From assembly GCF_000620065.1 (NCBI RefSeq), contig NZ_JHVI01000008.1, positions 62,001 to 126,000 of the forward strand: a stretch of 64,000 bases of DNA, written 5' to 3'. Position 1 is the first letter of the stretch, and every line of letters begins with the position of its first letter. The position numbers were made by a program, and so were the translations under genes. This document shows, piece by piece, positions 44,801 to 55,478 of this stretch. Below the pieces are notes generated by a model, which saw only the letters and a list, made by a program, of their open reading frames with translations, did not search any database and was not told where the DNA came from. The stretch comes from Meiothermus cerbereus DSM 11376 (GTDB taxonomy: Bacteria; Deinococcota; Deinococci; Deinococcales; Thermaceae).

Positions 44801-47442
44801 GGGTACCTCCAGCGCACCTGCGGGTCGGTCAGGTGGCCACCCGGCAGGTCGTAGGTGAGGGTCTCGCGACCCTGGAAGCGCTCAAACCGGAAAACCCGTT
44901 CGCCCCCGCCGGGCAGGGGATCGGTCAGGGTCAGCTCGGGCAGGGCTTCGCTCGAGCTGAGCGTCAGCACCACCCGTATCCCGCCCGGCAGTGGCAGCAG
45001 TTTTTTCTCGACCCGCAAGGGGCCAAACTCCAGGGTGGTCTCGCGTACGGCCTGGGCCAGGCCTCTAGGGTGCTCGAGGGGGAAGTCGCTTACGGTCAGG
45101 CCCTCCACCCGCACCCGGTGCCGGTAGCCATCCCCCTGAGCTTCGGGGTGGGGGAGGGGCGGGAAGGGGGCCGAGGCCGGATCCAGCATCACCTCAAACA
45201 ATCCTCCGGCCAGGTTGCGGAAGCTGTAGCGGCCTTCGGCATCGGTCAGGGTCTGCAGGCCGTTGCTCAGCACCACCCGCGCGCCCGGCAGCGGCAGGTC
45301 GAGGCCAGCGGTATAGCGGCCATCGCGGTCGGTGTCCAGGAAGACCCGGCCCAAGAGGCTATGGGGCGGGGTGAAGACCCCCTGCTGCAACTGCACCACC
45401 GCTGAGGCCACCGCACTGGCTACCGCGGCGTTGCCACCACTGCTGCCAGTGGCCTGGGCGGTATTTCGCAGCTCACGGCCTGCCCCGGCCCCAATGCGCA
45501 TCTTGTAGCTAAACACTGCGCGACTACCGGGAGCAAGGGTCACGTTTTCCCAGGTAAGCTGGTTTCCTTGTAAAACCGGCTCGCTGGGGCTGGCGCTGCC
45601 CGGCACATAGATCAGGCCGGCCCCGGGGGTGTCCTCGAGGCGCACCGTGAGGGCCACCTGGCCCACGTTCACCAACGTCAGGGTGTAGGTCAGCAGATCG
45701 CCCACGCTGGCCCGTGCGGGCTGCACCTGCTTTTCCAGGAGCAGCATGGTGGCCTGTACGCGCAGGGTTACTGTATTGGAAAACAGCGGGTTGCTGAAGT
45801 CGCTGCCGCGCAGGCTAAAGCGGTTTGCGATGATGGCTGTGTTGATAGCGCCAGCAGCTACGCGGGCCTCCAGGGTCAGGGTGCGGGTGCTGCTCGCAGC
45901 CAGGATCAGGTTCCAGCGCACCGTGCGGCTCGAGGGGGTATAGCTACCGCCATCCGAAGCTGAGACGAACTCGAGGTTGGCGTCCAGCACATCCTCCACC
46001 ACGACGTTGCTAAATGAGACAGGCAGGGGGTTTTCGATTTCCAGGGTGTAGACTACCCGCTCACCAGGGGTTACCTCGGGACCTACGCGGCTGCTCTTGC
46101 GCAGGGTAATCAAGGAAGGATTCAGAATCTGCGTCACCTGGTCGAGGGTGGGGTCGGTGCTGCCGGTAGCGCCTGAGCGGGCCAGCAGGGTAACGGTGAA
46201 GGGAGTGGTGCTTGCAGCTATCCCGGACAGGCAGGCCTGAAAGTTAAGGTCTGCCCCTGGGGGAAGGCTGGCAGGAAGGGAGAGGATGCCACCACCCAGC
46301 GAACGGAAGTTCAGGCTGACCCCGCTGGGCAGCCCTGTTGCCTCCAAAGTGTAGGCATCGGGGGCGTTGCCTGTATTGCGCAGGGTGTGGCTAAAGCAGT
46401 ATATCTGTCCGGCCAGCACCTGGGCGCTCTGCTGGTCGTCTGGGCCCACCGCCTGGGGGTTGTTCAGGGGCCCCAGGGCGTGGGCATACTGGGCTGCAAG
46501 TCGGATCTCGACGGTTGCTTGCGCGTCGTTGCTGGCCGACGAGACCGTCACCAGGTTGCGCCGGGGGCCCGGCGTGGTGCCTGTACCCACCCGCATCCGG
46601 AAGCTCAAAAGCGCCTCCTCGCCGGACTCGAGGCCATCCAACACCAGCCGGATGCCCCGCACCTGGGCCTGGCTGCTGCTCCAGGTGCTGCCGTCGCTGT
46701 ACTCGAGGCGGCCCTTGGCTGCGCTGGCCGAGCCCACCACATAGCTCAGGTCGCGCAGTTCGGGGGTGTCCAGCATGTCGGTTACGTAAATGGGCCCTTC
46801 GGCCCGGGCGTTGCCCAGGTTCCACACCCGGATGCTAAAGCCCACTTCCTGGCCTTCGCGAACCAGGGAGGTGTCCGCCGACTTCACCACGTTCAGCGCA
46901 GCTCCGCTGCCAATACTGATCCGACTAAAGTTGTCGTCGTCTCGTCTTCCATCGGGACAGGTGGCCACCGGGCTGATATACAGGTCGCCAGAAGCCGAGG
47001 GCGGGGTTTGCAGGGCTAAAATCAGCCGGATTTCCTGATCGGCTGCCAGCGTTACGCTGTTCAGCTCGGCTTCACCCGGATCCAGCCTGCCGTTGGCGTT
47101 GACATCGTGATAAAACCGCACCGCGCTCGGTGCCCAGGGCGCACTGTTTTGCACCCAGCCCAGCGTGAAGGGAAAGCTCTGGTTGCCGCTATTGCGCAGC
47201 AAGTAGGCAAAGTAAACAAACCCACCCGCCGGTACAACCGCGTACTGGGCGGGGCTGCCAACGCTGCCGTTGGGGGTTAGGGCGGGCACACACACCGCCT
47301 GTACCACCGTTTCAACCACATTAGATAGATATGTCTCTCCATTTACAAATGCCAGGGCCTGGTTGCGAATGACCGTGCCGGCAGGAGCGGCGAAAGCTAG
47401 GTTTAGTAACAGCGCCAATGCCAGGCTCCACCCGATTCGCAT
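44797..47442 (-). CDS. Exported DUF11-repeat surface protein
   Basis: An 881-residue protein from the chosen start. MRIGWSLALALLLNLAFAAPAG is a signal peptide, which decides for ATG 47442; earlier in-frame starts (47493, 47502, 47583) would put 17-47 residues before it. DUF11 units lie near residues 184, 447 and 567 (NVVKSADTSLVREGQEVGFSI, LRKSSRVGPEVTPGERVVYTL, LEKQVQPARASVGDLLTYTL) and an SdrD-B unit near 697 (GRVFLDTDRDGRYTAGLDLP). It follows the 898-residue gene after a 192-base gap that contains a hairpin, and overlaps the barrel gene by 4 bases. Confidence 0.75.
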   Translation of the reverse strand: MRIGWSLALALLLNLAFAAPAGTVIRNQALAFVNGETYLSNVVETVVQAVCVPALTPNGSVGSPAQYAVVPAGGFVYFAYLLRNSGNQSFPFTLGWVQNSAPWAPSAVRFYHDVNANGRLDPGEAELNSVTLAADQEIRLILALQTPPSASGDLYISPVATCPDGRRDDDNFSRISIGSGAALNVVKSADTSLVREGQEVGFSIRVWNLGNARAEGPIYVTDMLDTPELRDLSYVVGSASAAKGRLEYSDGSTWSSSQAQVRGIRLVLDGLESGEEALLSFRMRVGTGTTPGPRRNLVTVSSASNDAQATVEIRLAAQYAHALGPLNNPQAVGPDDQQSAQVLAGQIYCFSHTLRNTGNAPDAYTLEATGLPSGVSLNFRSLGGGILSLPASLPPGADLNFQACLSGIAASTTPFTVTLLARSGATGSTDPTLDQVTQILNPSLITLRKSSRVGPEVTPGERVVYTLEIENPLPVSFSNVVVEDVLDANLEFVSASDGGSYTPSSRTVRWNLILAASSTRTLTLEARVAAGAINTAIIANRFSLRGSDFSNPLFSNTVTLRVQATMLLLEKQVQPARASVGDLLTYTLTLVNVGQVALTVRLEDTPGAGLIYVPGSASPSEPVLQGNQLTWENVTLAPGSRAVFSYKMRIGAGAGRELRNTAQATGSSGGNAAVASAVASAVVQLQQGVFTPPHSLLGRVFLDTDRDGRYTAGLDLPLPGARVVLSNGLQTLTDAEGRYSFRNLAGGLFEVMLDPASAPFPPLPHPEAQGDGYRHRVRVEGLTVSDFPLEHPRGLAQAVRETTLEFGPLRVEKKLLPLPGGIRVVLTLSSSEALPELTLTDPLPGGGERVFRFERFQGRETLTYDLPGGHLTDPQVRWRYP

Positions 47443-47601
47443 TCCGACATACAGCTGTGCAGCTAATTTAGATTGAAATGGTAAGACTGGCATACGCTTC
47501 ATCCGATGTTGTAGCAAGGTTGTGAAAAATTTGTGCGAGAGCCTACGCTTGTCCCGTACAGGCCTAATCGTAAACTCTCGCACAGCGTTTTATAGGTTAT
47601 T

Positions 47602-47626
47602 TCCCACCCCCCAAATGGGGGTGGGA
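47602..47626 (-). terminator. Hairpin between the first and second large surface-protein genes
   Basis: TCCCACCCCC and GGGGGTGGGA pair (10 bp) around a 5-base loop, 9 bases after the stop codon at 47635. There is no T-run on either strand, so it may be a partial terminator or a processing/stability hairpin that lowers expression of downstream genes. Confidence 0.5.
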
Positions 47627-47634
47627 TTAGGAAC

Positions 47635-50331
47635 TTACTGAACCTGCACGCGGAAGGTGATGGTGATGGTCGCCGAGGGCGGCATCACATCAGCGCTGGT
47701 GATGTTGGTGTCGCCGTTGGTGTCCACCGCCACGTAAATCGAGCTGCCCGCGCTCAAGGTGGTGGGGGCGGTGGCGCTCCAGGTGGTGCCGTTGGTGGAG
47801 TACAGCACCGTGCCGCCGGTAAAGCCGCTGATGGTGGCGCTGACGCTCACAAAGTTGGTGTACGACGGCAGCGGGTCGGTGATCACCACCTGCGTCAGGT
47901 TACCCGTCCCGATGTTGCTGGCCACCACGATGTACTCGATCACATCGCCGGGGAGGGCAGTGGCGGCGTTGGCATCGCGCACGGTGGTGCTGCTGCCCAC
48001 GTAGCTCACGCCGCTCTTGGTCAGGCGCAGGTCGCCGCCCACCACGGTGGTGGTTTCCGAGGCGGTGTCGGTTGCGGTGGCGCTGCCCACGGTGCAGGTG
48101 GCCGTGACGGTGTTAACATCGGTGCGCCCGATGGGTTGTCCGGCGGGGGTCAGCACCCGCACGTAAATGGTCTGACTACCGCCGTTGGCCGCTACCGAGA
48201 CCCCGCTCAGGCTGGCGCTCCAGGTGCTGCCGTCCAGCGAGTACTGGTAGGTCCAGCCGTGGCTACCACCATCTCCACTGATGTTGCAGGTGGCACCAGT
48301 GTTGGAGTTGTTGGTCAGGGTGTGGGTGTACTGGATGGTGCCCGGGCTGGTCACGGTGCCCGAGAGATCGGGATCCAAAGCGATCTGTGCCACCAGGTTC
48401 ACGTCCACTGCGCCCAAAATGGTGTCGCTCACACTGCCCAGGGTGGTGCTGGTTACGATGAACTGCACGTTGTCGCTGGTACCCGCCGTTACATCCACTG
48501 GCGCAGCACCAGTGGGCACCTGCACGGCAGCGATGAAGCAGGCGGTGGCACTTGCGCTAATGAGACCGGTGTTGGTAACCGGTGAGGGGGTGGGGGTGTC
48601 CATTACGCCGTTGCAGTCCGCGTCGGGGTAGAAGACCACTGTCCAGCCAGCGGGCAACGAGGCCGAAAGGGTGTAGCTATCCGGGTTAGCCCCGGTGTTG
48701 CTGACCTCGAAGGGGAAGTAGGCCACACCGCCGGGGTTGACCGCGGGGTTGTAGCCAGGGCGGGTGTCGTTGGCGGGGTCGGCCCCCTCGCCGCCGGATG
48801 CACCGTTGGTGTTGTGGGCAGCATCTACGCTATAGCCCGAGACCACTGTGGTAACAGCCAAGGTAGTGGCGTCTACCCCGTCGAGCAAGGTGGCTACGCT
48901 ACCGCTGGGGTTGTTCACCGAGGTGGCGGTCAGGGTCACGCTGCCGCCAGTGGTCTGGCTGGCCGGGATAGCGCAGCGCACCACCACATTGTAGGTCGCG
49001 CCAGCAGCCAGTGGGCCCACCGGGCCAGAGAGCGGGGTCACACCGTCGGACTGGTAGACGCTGCAGGTACCGATGGTGCTGGGGCCCAGGCTCAGGGTGA
49101 AGCTATCCGGAGCATTGCCGGTGTTTTGCAGGGTGGAGTTGAAGGTTACGGTGCTGCCCGAGAAAGCCGAGGCCAGGGTCTGGGTATCGGCCCCATCCAC
49201 CGCGCTGGCGCCGGTGCCGCCGATGGCCACGCTGTAGCGGCTGGCGGTGGTGTTGGTGGTGGTATTGGAGGTGACGCTCTGGTTTGCGGTGCCGTTGTTG
49301 AACAGCACAGTTGCGCTGTTGGAGTAGGTGGTGCCGGCAGGCGAGGCAGCCGGTACGGTGGCCTGGAAGCTAAAGGTATAGGAGGCGGTCTGGGGGAAGA
49401 AGGCGCCGCTTCCGCTGATGAACATACCCACCGCAATGGTGCCGTTGCCGGTGAGGGGCAGGTTACCGGAGGCCAGGGGGGCCCAGGTGGTGCCGTCGGT
49501 ACTGAAGACCATCTGCACAGTGCCCGCACCCGCGCTGCCGGTGGGCATGGTGCTCACTACCAGGCCGCTCGGGATGGTGTCACGGATCAAAATCCCGCTG
49601 CCCGTAAGCCCGCTCACGCTCACGCCACTGGCCGCGCTGCCGCCCACATTCGAGCCGCTGATGGTGTAGGTGATGGCGCTGCCAGGGTTCACGCTACCGG
49701 CGGGGCTGGCCGACTTGGTGGCAGTGAGGGCAGCGGCGGTGGTGGCGATGGCCCGGGCCCAGTTGTTGGTGTCGGTTACGCTGGGGTTGCCTGCCGAGGT
49801 GCCGCTCAGGTTGAGGTTGCCAAACTGGCCGTTGGTGGCCGAGGCCGGGATGGTTCCGGTCACAATCACGCAGGCGCTGGCTCCAGGGGTGCCCTGGCGG
49901 GTCAGGGTGACGCTGGTGATGGGAGCGGTCTCGCCAGGGTCGAGGGTGCCGTTGCAGTTGGCATCGAGGTAAATGGCCGTGCTGCTCAGGTCGAAGTTGT
50001 CCCCAGTGTCCTGGACGGTGGTCAGGTTGATGGTATCTGTGCCGTTACCGGTATTGCTGACCGTGTAGGTGAAATAGACGGGGGCGCCAGCGAGGGCGCT
50101 GCGGGTCTGGCCTGGGGCGGCCTGGGTGCCATCGGGCGTGATGCTGAAGCTGTAGACCTGTTGCACCACGGTGATGACCTGGTTGGAAGTGGTGGTGCGG
50201 GCCTGACCGGCGGAGTCGATGTAGCTGGCCGAGGCCTGGTTGGAGATGTTGGTGCCAGCGGGGGTCTGCTGAGCCATCACGGCTCCGAACAGGATCAGCG
50301 CTGCAACCAACAGGGCGAAGAGTTTATTCAT
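47635..50331 (-). CDS. Exported Thr/Ser/Gly-rich DUF11-repeat surface protein
   Basis: An 898-residue protein with a signal peptide (MNKLFALLVAALILFGAVMAQ). Composition is strikingly rich in Thr, Ser, Gly, Ala and Asn, with few charged residues, as in abundant surface-layer or fibre proteins. DUF11-like units occur near 207 (TATKSASPAGSVNPGSAITYTI) and 767 (LRLTKSGVSYVGSSTT), with related NTGNGTDTINL and NTGNAPDSFTL segments between. It starts 16 bases after the small first gene and has GGAGG before the ATG. The following hairpin may make it the main product of the operon. Confidence 0.78.
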   Translation of the reverse strand: MNKLFALLVAALILFGAVMAQQTPAGTNISNQASASYIDSAGQARTTTSNQVITVVQQVYSFSITPDGTQAAPGQTRSALAGAPVYFTYTVSNTGNGTDTINLTTVQDTGDNFDLSSTAIYLDANCNGTLDPGETAPITSVTLTRQGTPGASACVIVTGTIPASATNGQFGNLNLSGTSAGNPSVTDTNNWARAIATTAAALTATKSASPAGSVNPGSAITYTISGSNVGGSAASGVSVSGLTGSGILIRDTIPSGLVVSTMPTGSAGAGTVQMVFSTDGTTWAPLASGNLPLTGNGTIAVGMFISGSGAFFPQTASYTFSFQATVPAASPAGTTYSNSATVLFNNGTANQSVTSNTTTNTTASRYSVAIGGTGASAVDGADTQTLASAFSGSTVTFNSTLQNTGNAPDSFTLSLGPSTIGTCSVYQSDGVTPLSGPVGPLAAGATYNVVVRCAIPASQTTGGSVTLTATSVNNPSGSVATLLDGVDATTLAVTTVVSGYSVDAAHNTNGASGGEGADPANDTRPGYNPAVNPGGVAYFPFEVSNTGANPDSYTLSASLPAGWTVVFYPDADCNGVMDTPTPSPVTNTGLISASATACFIAAVQVPTGAAPVDVTAGTSDNVQFIVTSTTLGSVSDTILGAVDVNLVAQIALDPDLSGTVTSPGTIQYTHTLTNNSNTGATCNISGDGGSHGWTYQYSLDGSTWSASLSGVSVAANGGSQTIYVRVLTPAGQPIGRTDVNTVTATCTVGSATATDTASETTTVVGGDLRLTKSGVSYVGSSTTVRDANAATALPGDVIEYIVVASNIGTGNLTQVVITDPLPSYTNFVSVSATISGFTGGTVLYSTNGTTWSATAPTTLSAGSSIYVAVDTNGDTNITSADVMPPSATITITFRVQVQ

Positions 50332-50347
50332 TACTTATTTCCTCCTT

Positions 50348-50866
50348 TTATCGAACGATGGTACGAAGTTTGAGCATGACGGTTTGCCTAGCACCCATCT
50401 GGGGCAGAACCCAGCGGGCGTGGGTGAATTCTTCGGGTTTTACTTCCACTTCCTTCTCGACCTCCTTGCCGTTTTCCATGACCTTGACCTTGCGCTTCAG
50501 GGGGAGTTTGCCGTAGGTGCGTCCCCCATCGAAGCTGAACTCTGCAATAACCAGGGTGTCGCCCAGCTGTAGGGGCTGAGCGCTCGAGGGCTGATAGGCC
50601 GTGCTGGCAGGAATGGGGATGACCAGCGCGACCTGACGAAGCACTGTATCTGTGGTGTTCTGCGCGGTGAGCTGGTACTCGACCACCTCTCCTGGCTTGG
50701 CCTCTATGGCGGGCTCGAGCCGCTCGATGGTGCGATTCTGCTCCTGTACGCTAACCACCCGAAAAGCCTTCAGGTCCAGCTTGATGCTGCCTGTCTGGGC
50801 CAGCGCCCACCCGGCCAGGAAGATCCCTAGCAGAAGCAGCATTTTTGGCCTCATGTGTTTTTGCAT
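50348..50866 (-). CDS. Small exported DUF11-like protein, first gene of the surface operon
   Basis: A 172-residue protein. The signal peptide (MRPKMLLLLGIFLAGWALAQ, preceded by MQKH) is followed by one DUF11-type beta domain (ERLEPAIEAKPGEVVEYQLTAQNTTDTVLRQVALVIPIP) and a charged segment (KRKVKVMENGKEVEKEVEVKPEE). ATG 50866 has GAGGAG 7 bases upstream, directly after the T-run of a terminator hairpin; the longer upstream frame has no signal. Being first and short, it could be a chaperone or anchoring subunit for the large proteins; that is inference. Confidence 0.75.
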   Translation of the reverse strand: MQKHMRPKMLLLLGIFLAGWALAQTGSIKLDLKAFRVVSVQEQNRTIERLEPAIEAKPGEVVEYQLTAQNTTDTVLRQVALVIPIPASTAYQPSSAQPLQLGDTLVIAEFSFDGGRTYGKLPLKRKVKVMENGKEVEKEVEVKPEEFTHARWVLPQMGARQTVMLKLRTIVR

Positions 50867-50879
50867 TCCCAATCTCCTC

Positions 50880-50958
50880 AAAAAAAATGACCGGCCCATA
50901 GAGCCGGTCGCGCCACTGACTCCCTCCCGACCCCTGGCGCCCGTATTGGGTCTGGGAG
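50880..50958 (-). promoter_or_regulatory. Attenuator-like leader of the surface-protein operon
   Basis: On the minus strand GACCGGC / GCCGGTC (50889-50909) is followed by A and eight T, an intrinsic terminator that abuts the GAGGAG ribosome binding site. Upstream, CTCCC(A)GACCC can pair with GGGTCGGGAG (50924-50933 with 50948-50958), and GCGCCA with TGGCGC (50910-50915 with 50935-50940). The last two pairings overlap and cannot form together. A further hairpin lies at 50962-50985. Confidence 0.6.
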
Positions 50959-51147
50959 TTCTAAGTCTCTCAAGGTGAGAGCTTAACCTAAACTTTTGCA
51001 GAGGCTGTGCAAAATAAACATCATCTATTCCGTGAAACCATCCCGCGACCTTTAGAAGCACCGTACCAGACTTTATCCATGCACGTAACGCCCCCTCCAT
51101 ATACCCCAGGGGGGTAGGATGGCCCGCTGGGTACGGCGGGTGAGCGC

Positions 51148-51822
51148 TCAGGTGTGTTGAACAAACCGATAGCCCTGTCCAAAAACGGTTTCGATATAGC
51201 GCGGGGTTTTGGGGTCGTCGCCTAGTTTACGCCGCAGCAGGGCCACATAGCTGTCCACCACCCGCTCGTCTACTGTACTGCCGCGCTCGGCCCCCCAGAC
51301 CCGCTGAAGCAGGCGTTCGCGGCTCCAGACCTCGCCAGGGTTCTGGGCCAGGGTCAGCAATAAATCGAGTTCGGTAGGGGACAGATCCAGGGGCTGTTGG
51401 GCCCGGAAGGCCTGGCGTTGCTTGAGCAAAATGCGCAGATCGCCAATCTGGATTTCCTGTGTGGGTCGGCTGCGCCGCAGGAGGGCCCGCACCCGCGCGA
51501 CCATCTCCCGCACGCTCATGGGCTTGGTGAGGTAGTCGTCTGCTCCCAGCTCTAAGGCCCGCACCCGAATTTCCTCGCTGCCCTGAGCGCTCAGCACCAG
51601 GATGGGCAGGTTCCAATCGGCCTCGCGCAGCTCACGTATCACCTCGAGGCCACCCAGCCCCGGCAAGCCCAGGTCAAGCACCATCAGGTCGGCCTGGGGC
51701 GCCATCTCTACCGCATCCAGGCCGTTGATTGCCAGTAAGATGGTATAACCTTGGTGCTGTAGCGCAGCCGTTACCAGGTGGGCCAGCTGCGGATCGTCTT
51801 CGACAACCAGGATACGCTCCAT
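51148..51822 (-). CDS. OmpR/PhoB-family response regulator, no adjacent kinase
   Basis: A 224-residue regulator. The receiver domain has the acidic pocket Glu8/Asp9, phospho-acceptor Asp50 (LMVLDLGLPG) and the conserved Lys in DDYLTKP. The winged-helix domain (LSPTELDLLLTLAQNPGEVWSRERLLQRVWG...VDSYVALLRRKLGDD) binds DNA. ATG 51822 is set by the receiver's first strand MERILVVEDD; a -10 box TATACT lies at 51836-51841. No histidine kinase is adjacent. It lies directly upstream of the surface operon on the same strand, 281 bases before its first gene, and is a candidate regulator of it. Confidence 0.93.
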   Translation of the reverse strand: MERILVVEDDPQLAHLVTAALQHQGYTILLAINGLDAVEMAPQADLMVLDLGLPGLGGLEVIRELREADWNLPILVLSAQGSEEIRVRALELGADDYLTKPMSVREMVARVRALLRRSRPTQEIQIGDLRILLKQRQAFRAQQPLDLSPTELDLLLTLAQNPGEVWSRERLLQRVWGAERGSTVDERVVDSYVALLRRKLGDDPKTPRYIETVFGQGYRFVQHT

Positions 51823-51876
51823 AAGAATGCTCCAACAAAGTATAACCAGGCCCCATCCAGCGGTTGGGAGCTGCAT

Positions 51877-51890
51877 GGTTTGGGCAAACC
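51877..51890 (-). promoter_or_regulatory. Short palindrome upstream of the response regulator
   Basis: GGTTTG, two bases, CAAACC. It lies about 36 bases upstream of the -10 box and could be an operator, possibly for autoregulation. Confidence 0.35.
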
Positions 51891-51935
51891 CCACGCCAGG
51901 ATGCCGATGCTGCAATAACCCGCTGGGTGGTGCGG

Positions 51936-52409
51936 CTAGGGTAGAAGCGAGACTCTGGCGACCAGGTTGCGAAATTGTAAGGTTCCGGCAGTGGCGATGC
52001 CGCTCTCGAGCTTGACTCCAATCCACAGGTTGCCGCTGTTGATGCCGCTGGTGAGCTTGCTTCCGGAGAACCGTAGGGGTTGGGTTGAGCCCGACTGGAA
52101 ATCCGCGCTTCCGATTGATTCGAAGCTGGGGTTCTCCCCACATAGATAAACACCGTTGCTCTGGTTGCTGCAAGGCTCGCTGTCGGTGGCGTAAAAGCTA
52201 AAGGCAAACCCGGTTTGGTAGGTCAGGTTGCCCTCGAGGTCGGCCTTCCTCAGCGCGAAGGGGGGCTTGGCGAAGTCTTGCTTCACAAAAACAATCCTGT
52301 TGTTTTGGAAAGCCACCACATCCACATCAAAGTCGCGCAGGGGCACGCTTAGCGGCGCGTTGCTACAGCCAAACAGCAGACCGACCAGTAGTAGCACAAT
52401 CGAACGCAT
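51936..52409 (-). CDS. Putative lipoprotein of unknown function
   Basis: A 157-residue protein with a lipobox (VLLLVGLLFGCSN; Cys15 is the lipidated residue). The mature part is beta-rich and polar, with two further cysteines (SEPCSNQS and VYLCGEN) that could form a disulfide. The family is not recognised. It starts 39 bases after the pyrC stop and may be the last gene of the pyr transcript by read-through, but no functional link is evident. Confidence 0.7.
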   Translation of the reverse strand: MRSIVLLLVGLLFGCSNAPLSVPLRDFDVDVVAFQNNRIVFVKQDFAKPPFALRKADLEGNLTYQTGFAFSFYATDSEPCSNQSNGVYLCGENPSFESIGSADFQSGSTQPLRFSGSKLTSGINSGNLWIGVKLESGIATAGTLQFRNLVARVSLLP

Positions 52410-52448
52410 AGCTCCTCGAGTCTAAACCACCTGGCATGAGCGCGGTGT

Positions 52449-53768
52449 TTAGATGGGCCTGGGCTCTTTGCCCAGCGTGTGGGCCGACTCAAACACCACC
52501 CGCCCCTCCACCAGGGTGAGGGTGGGCCAGCCCCGCAGTACCCAGCCCGCCCAGGGGCTGAATCTGGCCTTGGAAGCAAAACACTTGGGATCAACCGGGC
52601 GTTCTTCATCGGGACTCCACAGCACCAGGCTGGCCTCGGCCCCTTCTTCCAGGTGAATGGGGGCAAGGCCCAGGATGCGCCGGGGGCCGTCGGTGAAGCG
52701 CTCGAGCAGGACGGCCAGCGGAAAGCTCCGCTTTTCCACCAGCTCGGTATACAGAAGCGGCCAGCAGACCTCGAGGCTGGGGATACCAAAAGGCGCCCGC
52801 AGCAAGTCCAGCTCTTTTTCATCGGCGGTGTGGGGGGCGTGGTCGGTGCCGATGCACTCGATGCTGCCATCCAAAAGCCCCTCCACAAGCGCCTCCACAT
52901 CGGCCTGTGTGCGCAGGGGTGGGGCCACTTTGTAGAGGGGGTTCAGGCTTTCCAAGCGCTCGTGGGTGAGGGTCAGGTGGTGGGGGGTGACCTCGGTGCT
53001 GACCCTAAGCCCGTCGCGCCGGGCCTGGCGGACGAGCTCGAGGCCCCGCTTGGTGCTCAGGTGCTGGATGTGCAGGTGGGGTTGGGCGGCCAGCCCCTCG
53101 TTCACGTAGCGCAGCACTTCCAGGTCCCGTGCGATGCGGGCGCTCTCGGCATACCCGGGGTTGCCCGGCAGCCCCAGGCGGTACGAGACCTCCCCCTCGT
53201 GCATTACCCCACCCCGTCTAAGGCCCGCGTCTTCGGCATGTACCGCGACCACAAGCCCCCAGGAGGCTGCGTAGCGCAGGCCCAAGGCCAATACCCCGGC
53301 ATCCTCGTTGGTGCGTCCGTCGTCGGTAAGCATGGCCGCGCCAGCTTCCTGGAGCAGCTTGGCCTCACTCAGGGTTTTGCCTTCTTGTCCCTGGGTCAGG
53401 GCCGCCGCGGGGTGAAGCCGCGCTTGCCCAATTTGGGCCGCCTTCTTTTTGAGTGCGCGCACCATCTCGGCGCTGTCAACCACCGGGCTGGTGTTGGGCA
53501 TCGAGACCACATCGGTGTAGCCACCTCGAGCTGCCGCCGTAAGGCCGCTTCGCAGGTCTTCCTTCACTTCCTGCCCTGGTTCGCGCAGGTGGGCGTGGGG
53601 GTCCAAAAACCCAGGCGACAAGACCATCCCGGCCACATCCAGCACCTTCTGAGCCTCGCCCCCCGACAACGAAAGAATGCGCCCCTCACCAATCAACACA
53701 TCGGCGTGGCCGTGTTCTCCTCGTCCATCTACCAGCTTTGCATTTTTGAGTAGAATTTCGCCCTTCAT
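52449..53768 (-). CDS. pyrC: Dihydroorotase
   Basis: A 439-residue class I dihydroorotase (third step of pyrimidine synthesis, carbamoyl-aspartate to dihydroorotate). The zinc motif is [11 protein letters not shown] near residue 57, with the later metal residues in [22 protein letters not shown] and [10 protein letters not shown], so it is expected to be active rather than an inactive PyrC' form. It follows pyrB at 23 bases in the pyrR-pyrB-pyrC operon and shares its regulation. Confidence 0.95.
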   Translation of the reverse strand: MKGEILLKNAKLVDGRGEHGHADVLIGEGRILSLSGGEAQKVLDVAGMVLSPGFLDPHAHLREPGQEVKEDLRSGLTAAARGGYTDVVSMPNTSPVVDSAEMVRALKKKAAQIGQARLHPAAALTQGQEGKTLSEAKLLQEAGAAMLTDDGRTNEDAGVLALGLRYAASWGLVVAVHAEDAGLRRGGVMHEGEVSYRLGLPGNPGYAESARIARDLEVLRYVNEGLAAQPHLHIQHLSTKRGLELVRQARRDGLRVSTEVTPHHLTLTHERLESLNPLYKVAPPLRTQADVEALVEGLLDGSIECIGTDHAPHTADEKELDLLRAPFGIPSLEVCWPLLYTELVEKRSFPLAVLLERFTDGPRRILGLAPIHLEEGAEASLVLWSPDEERPVDPKCFASKARFSPWAGWVLRGWPTLTLVEGRVVFESAHTLGKEPRPI

Positions 53769-53791
53769 ATGGCTCCTTGCTCCGCACGTCT

Positions 53792-55370
<1,579 letters not shown>

Positions 55371-55377
55371 TTGGTCT

Positions 55378-55408
55378 CCTTTCCGACCTCGCAGGATCGG
55401 GTTAAAGG
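55378..55408 (-). promoter_or_regulatory. PyrR-binding loop in the pyr leader
   Basis: CCTTT, bulge AAC, CCGA, loop TCCTGCGAGG, TCGG, AAAGG. The loop fits the PyrR consensus UCCnGnGAGG, and the bulged lower stem is typical. The stem contains the leader peptide's Shine-Dalgarno. A further small hairpin (GCGGGA / TCCCGC, 55410-55425) lies at the mRNA 5' end. Confidence 0.8.
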
Positions 55409-55430
55409 TGCGGGATGACTCCCGCCCGCC

Positions 55431-55460
55431 ATGCTACGCCCTGGGGGTGGGGTGGGTCAA
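55431..55460 (-). promoter_or_regulatory. pyr operon promoter
   Basis: On the minus strand TTGACC (55455-55460), an 18-base spacer and TAGCAT (55431-55436). Initiation near 55424 gives a leader of about 155 bases before pyrR. The -35 lies 19 bases from the start of the divergent Uma2-family gene, so the two promoters overlap. Confidence 0.7.
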
Positions 55461-55478
55461 CTGCGCTACACTAAACAT

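Noticed and set aside
48814-50373. 519-codon plus-strand open frame opposite the Thr/Ser-rich surface protein
   Set aside because: It is made of Gly/Ala/His-rich low-complexity sequence, the mirror of GC-rich codons on the other strand, where a protein with signal peptide and DUF11 repeats is encoded.
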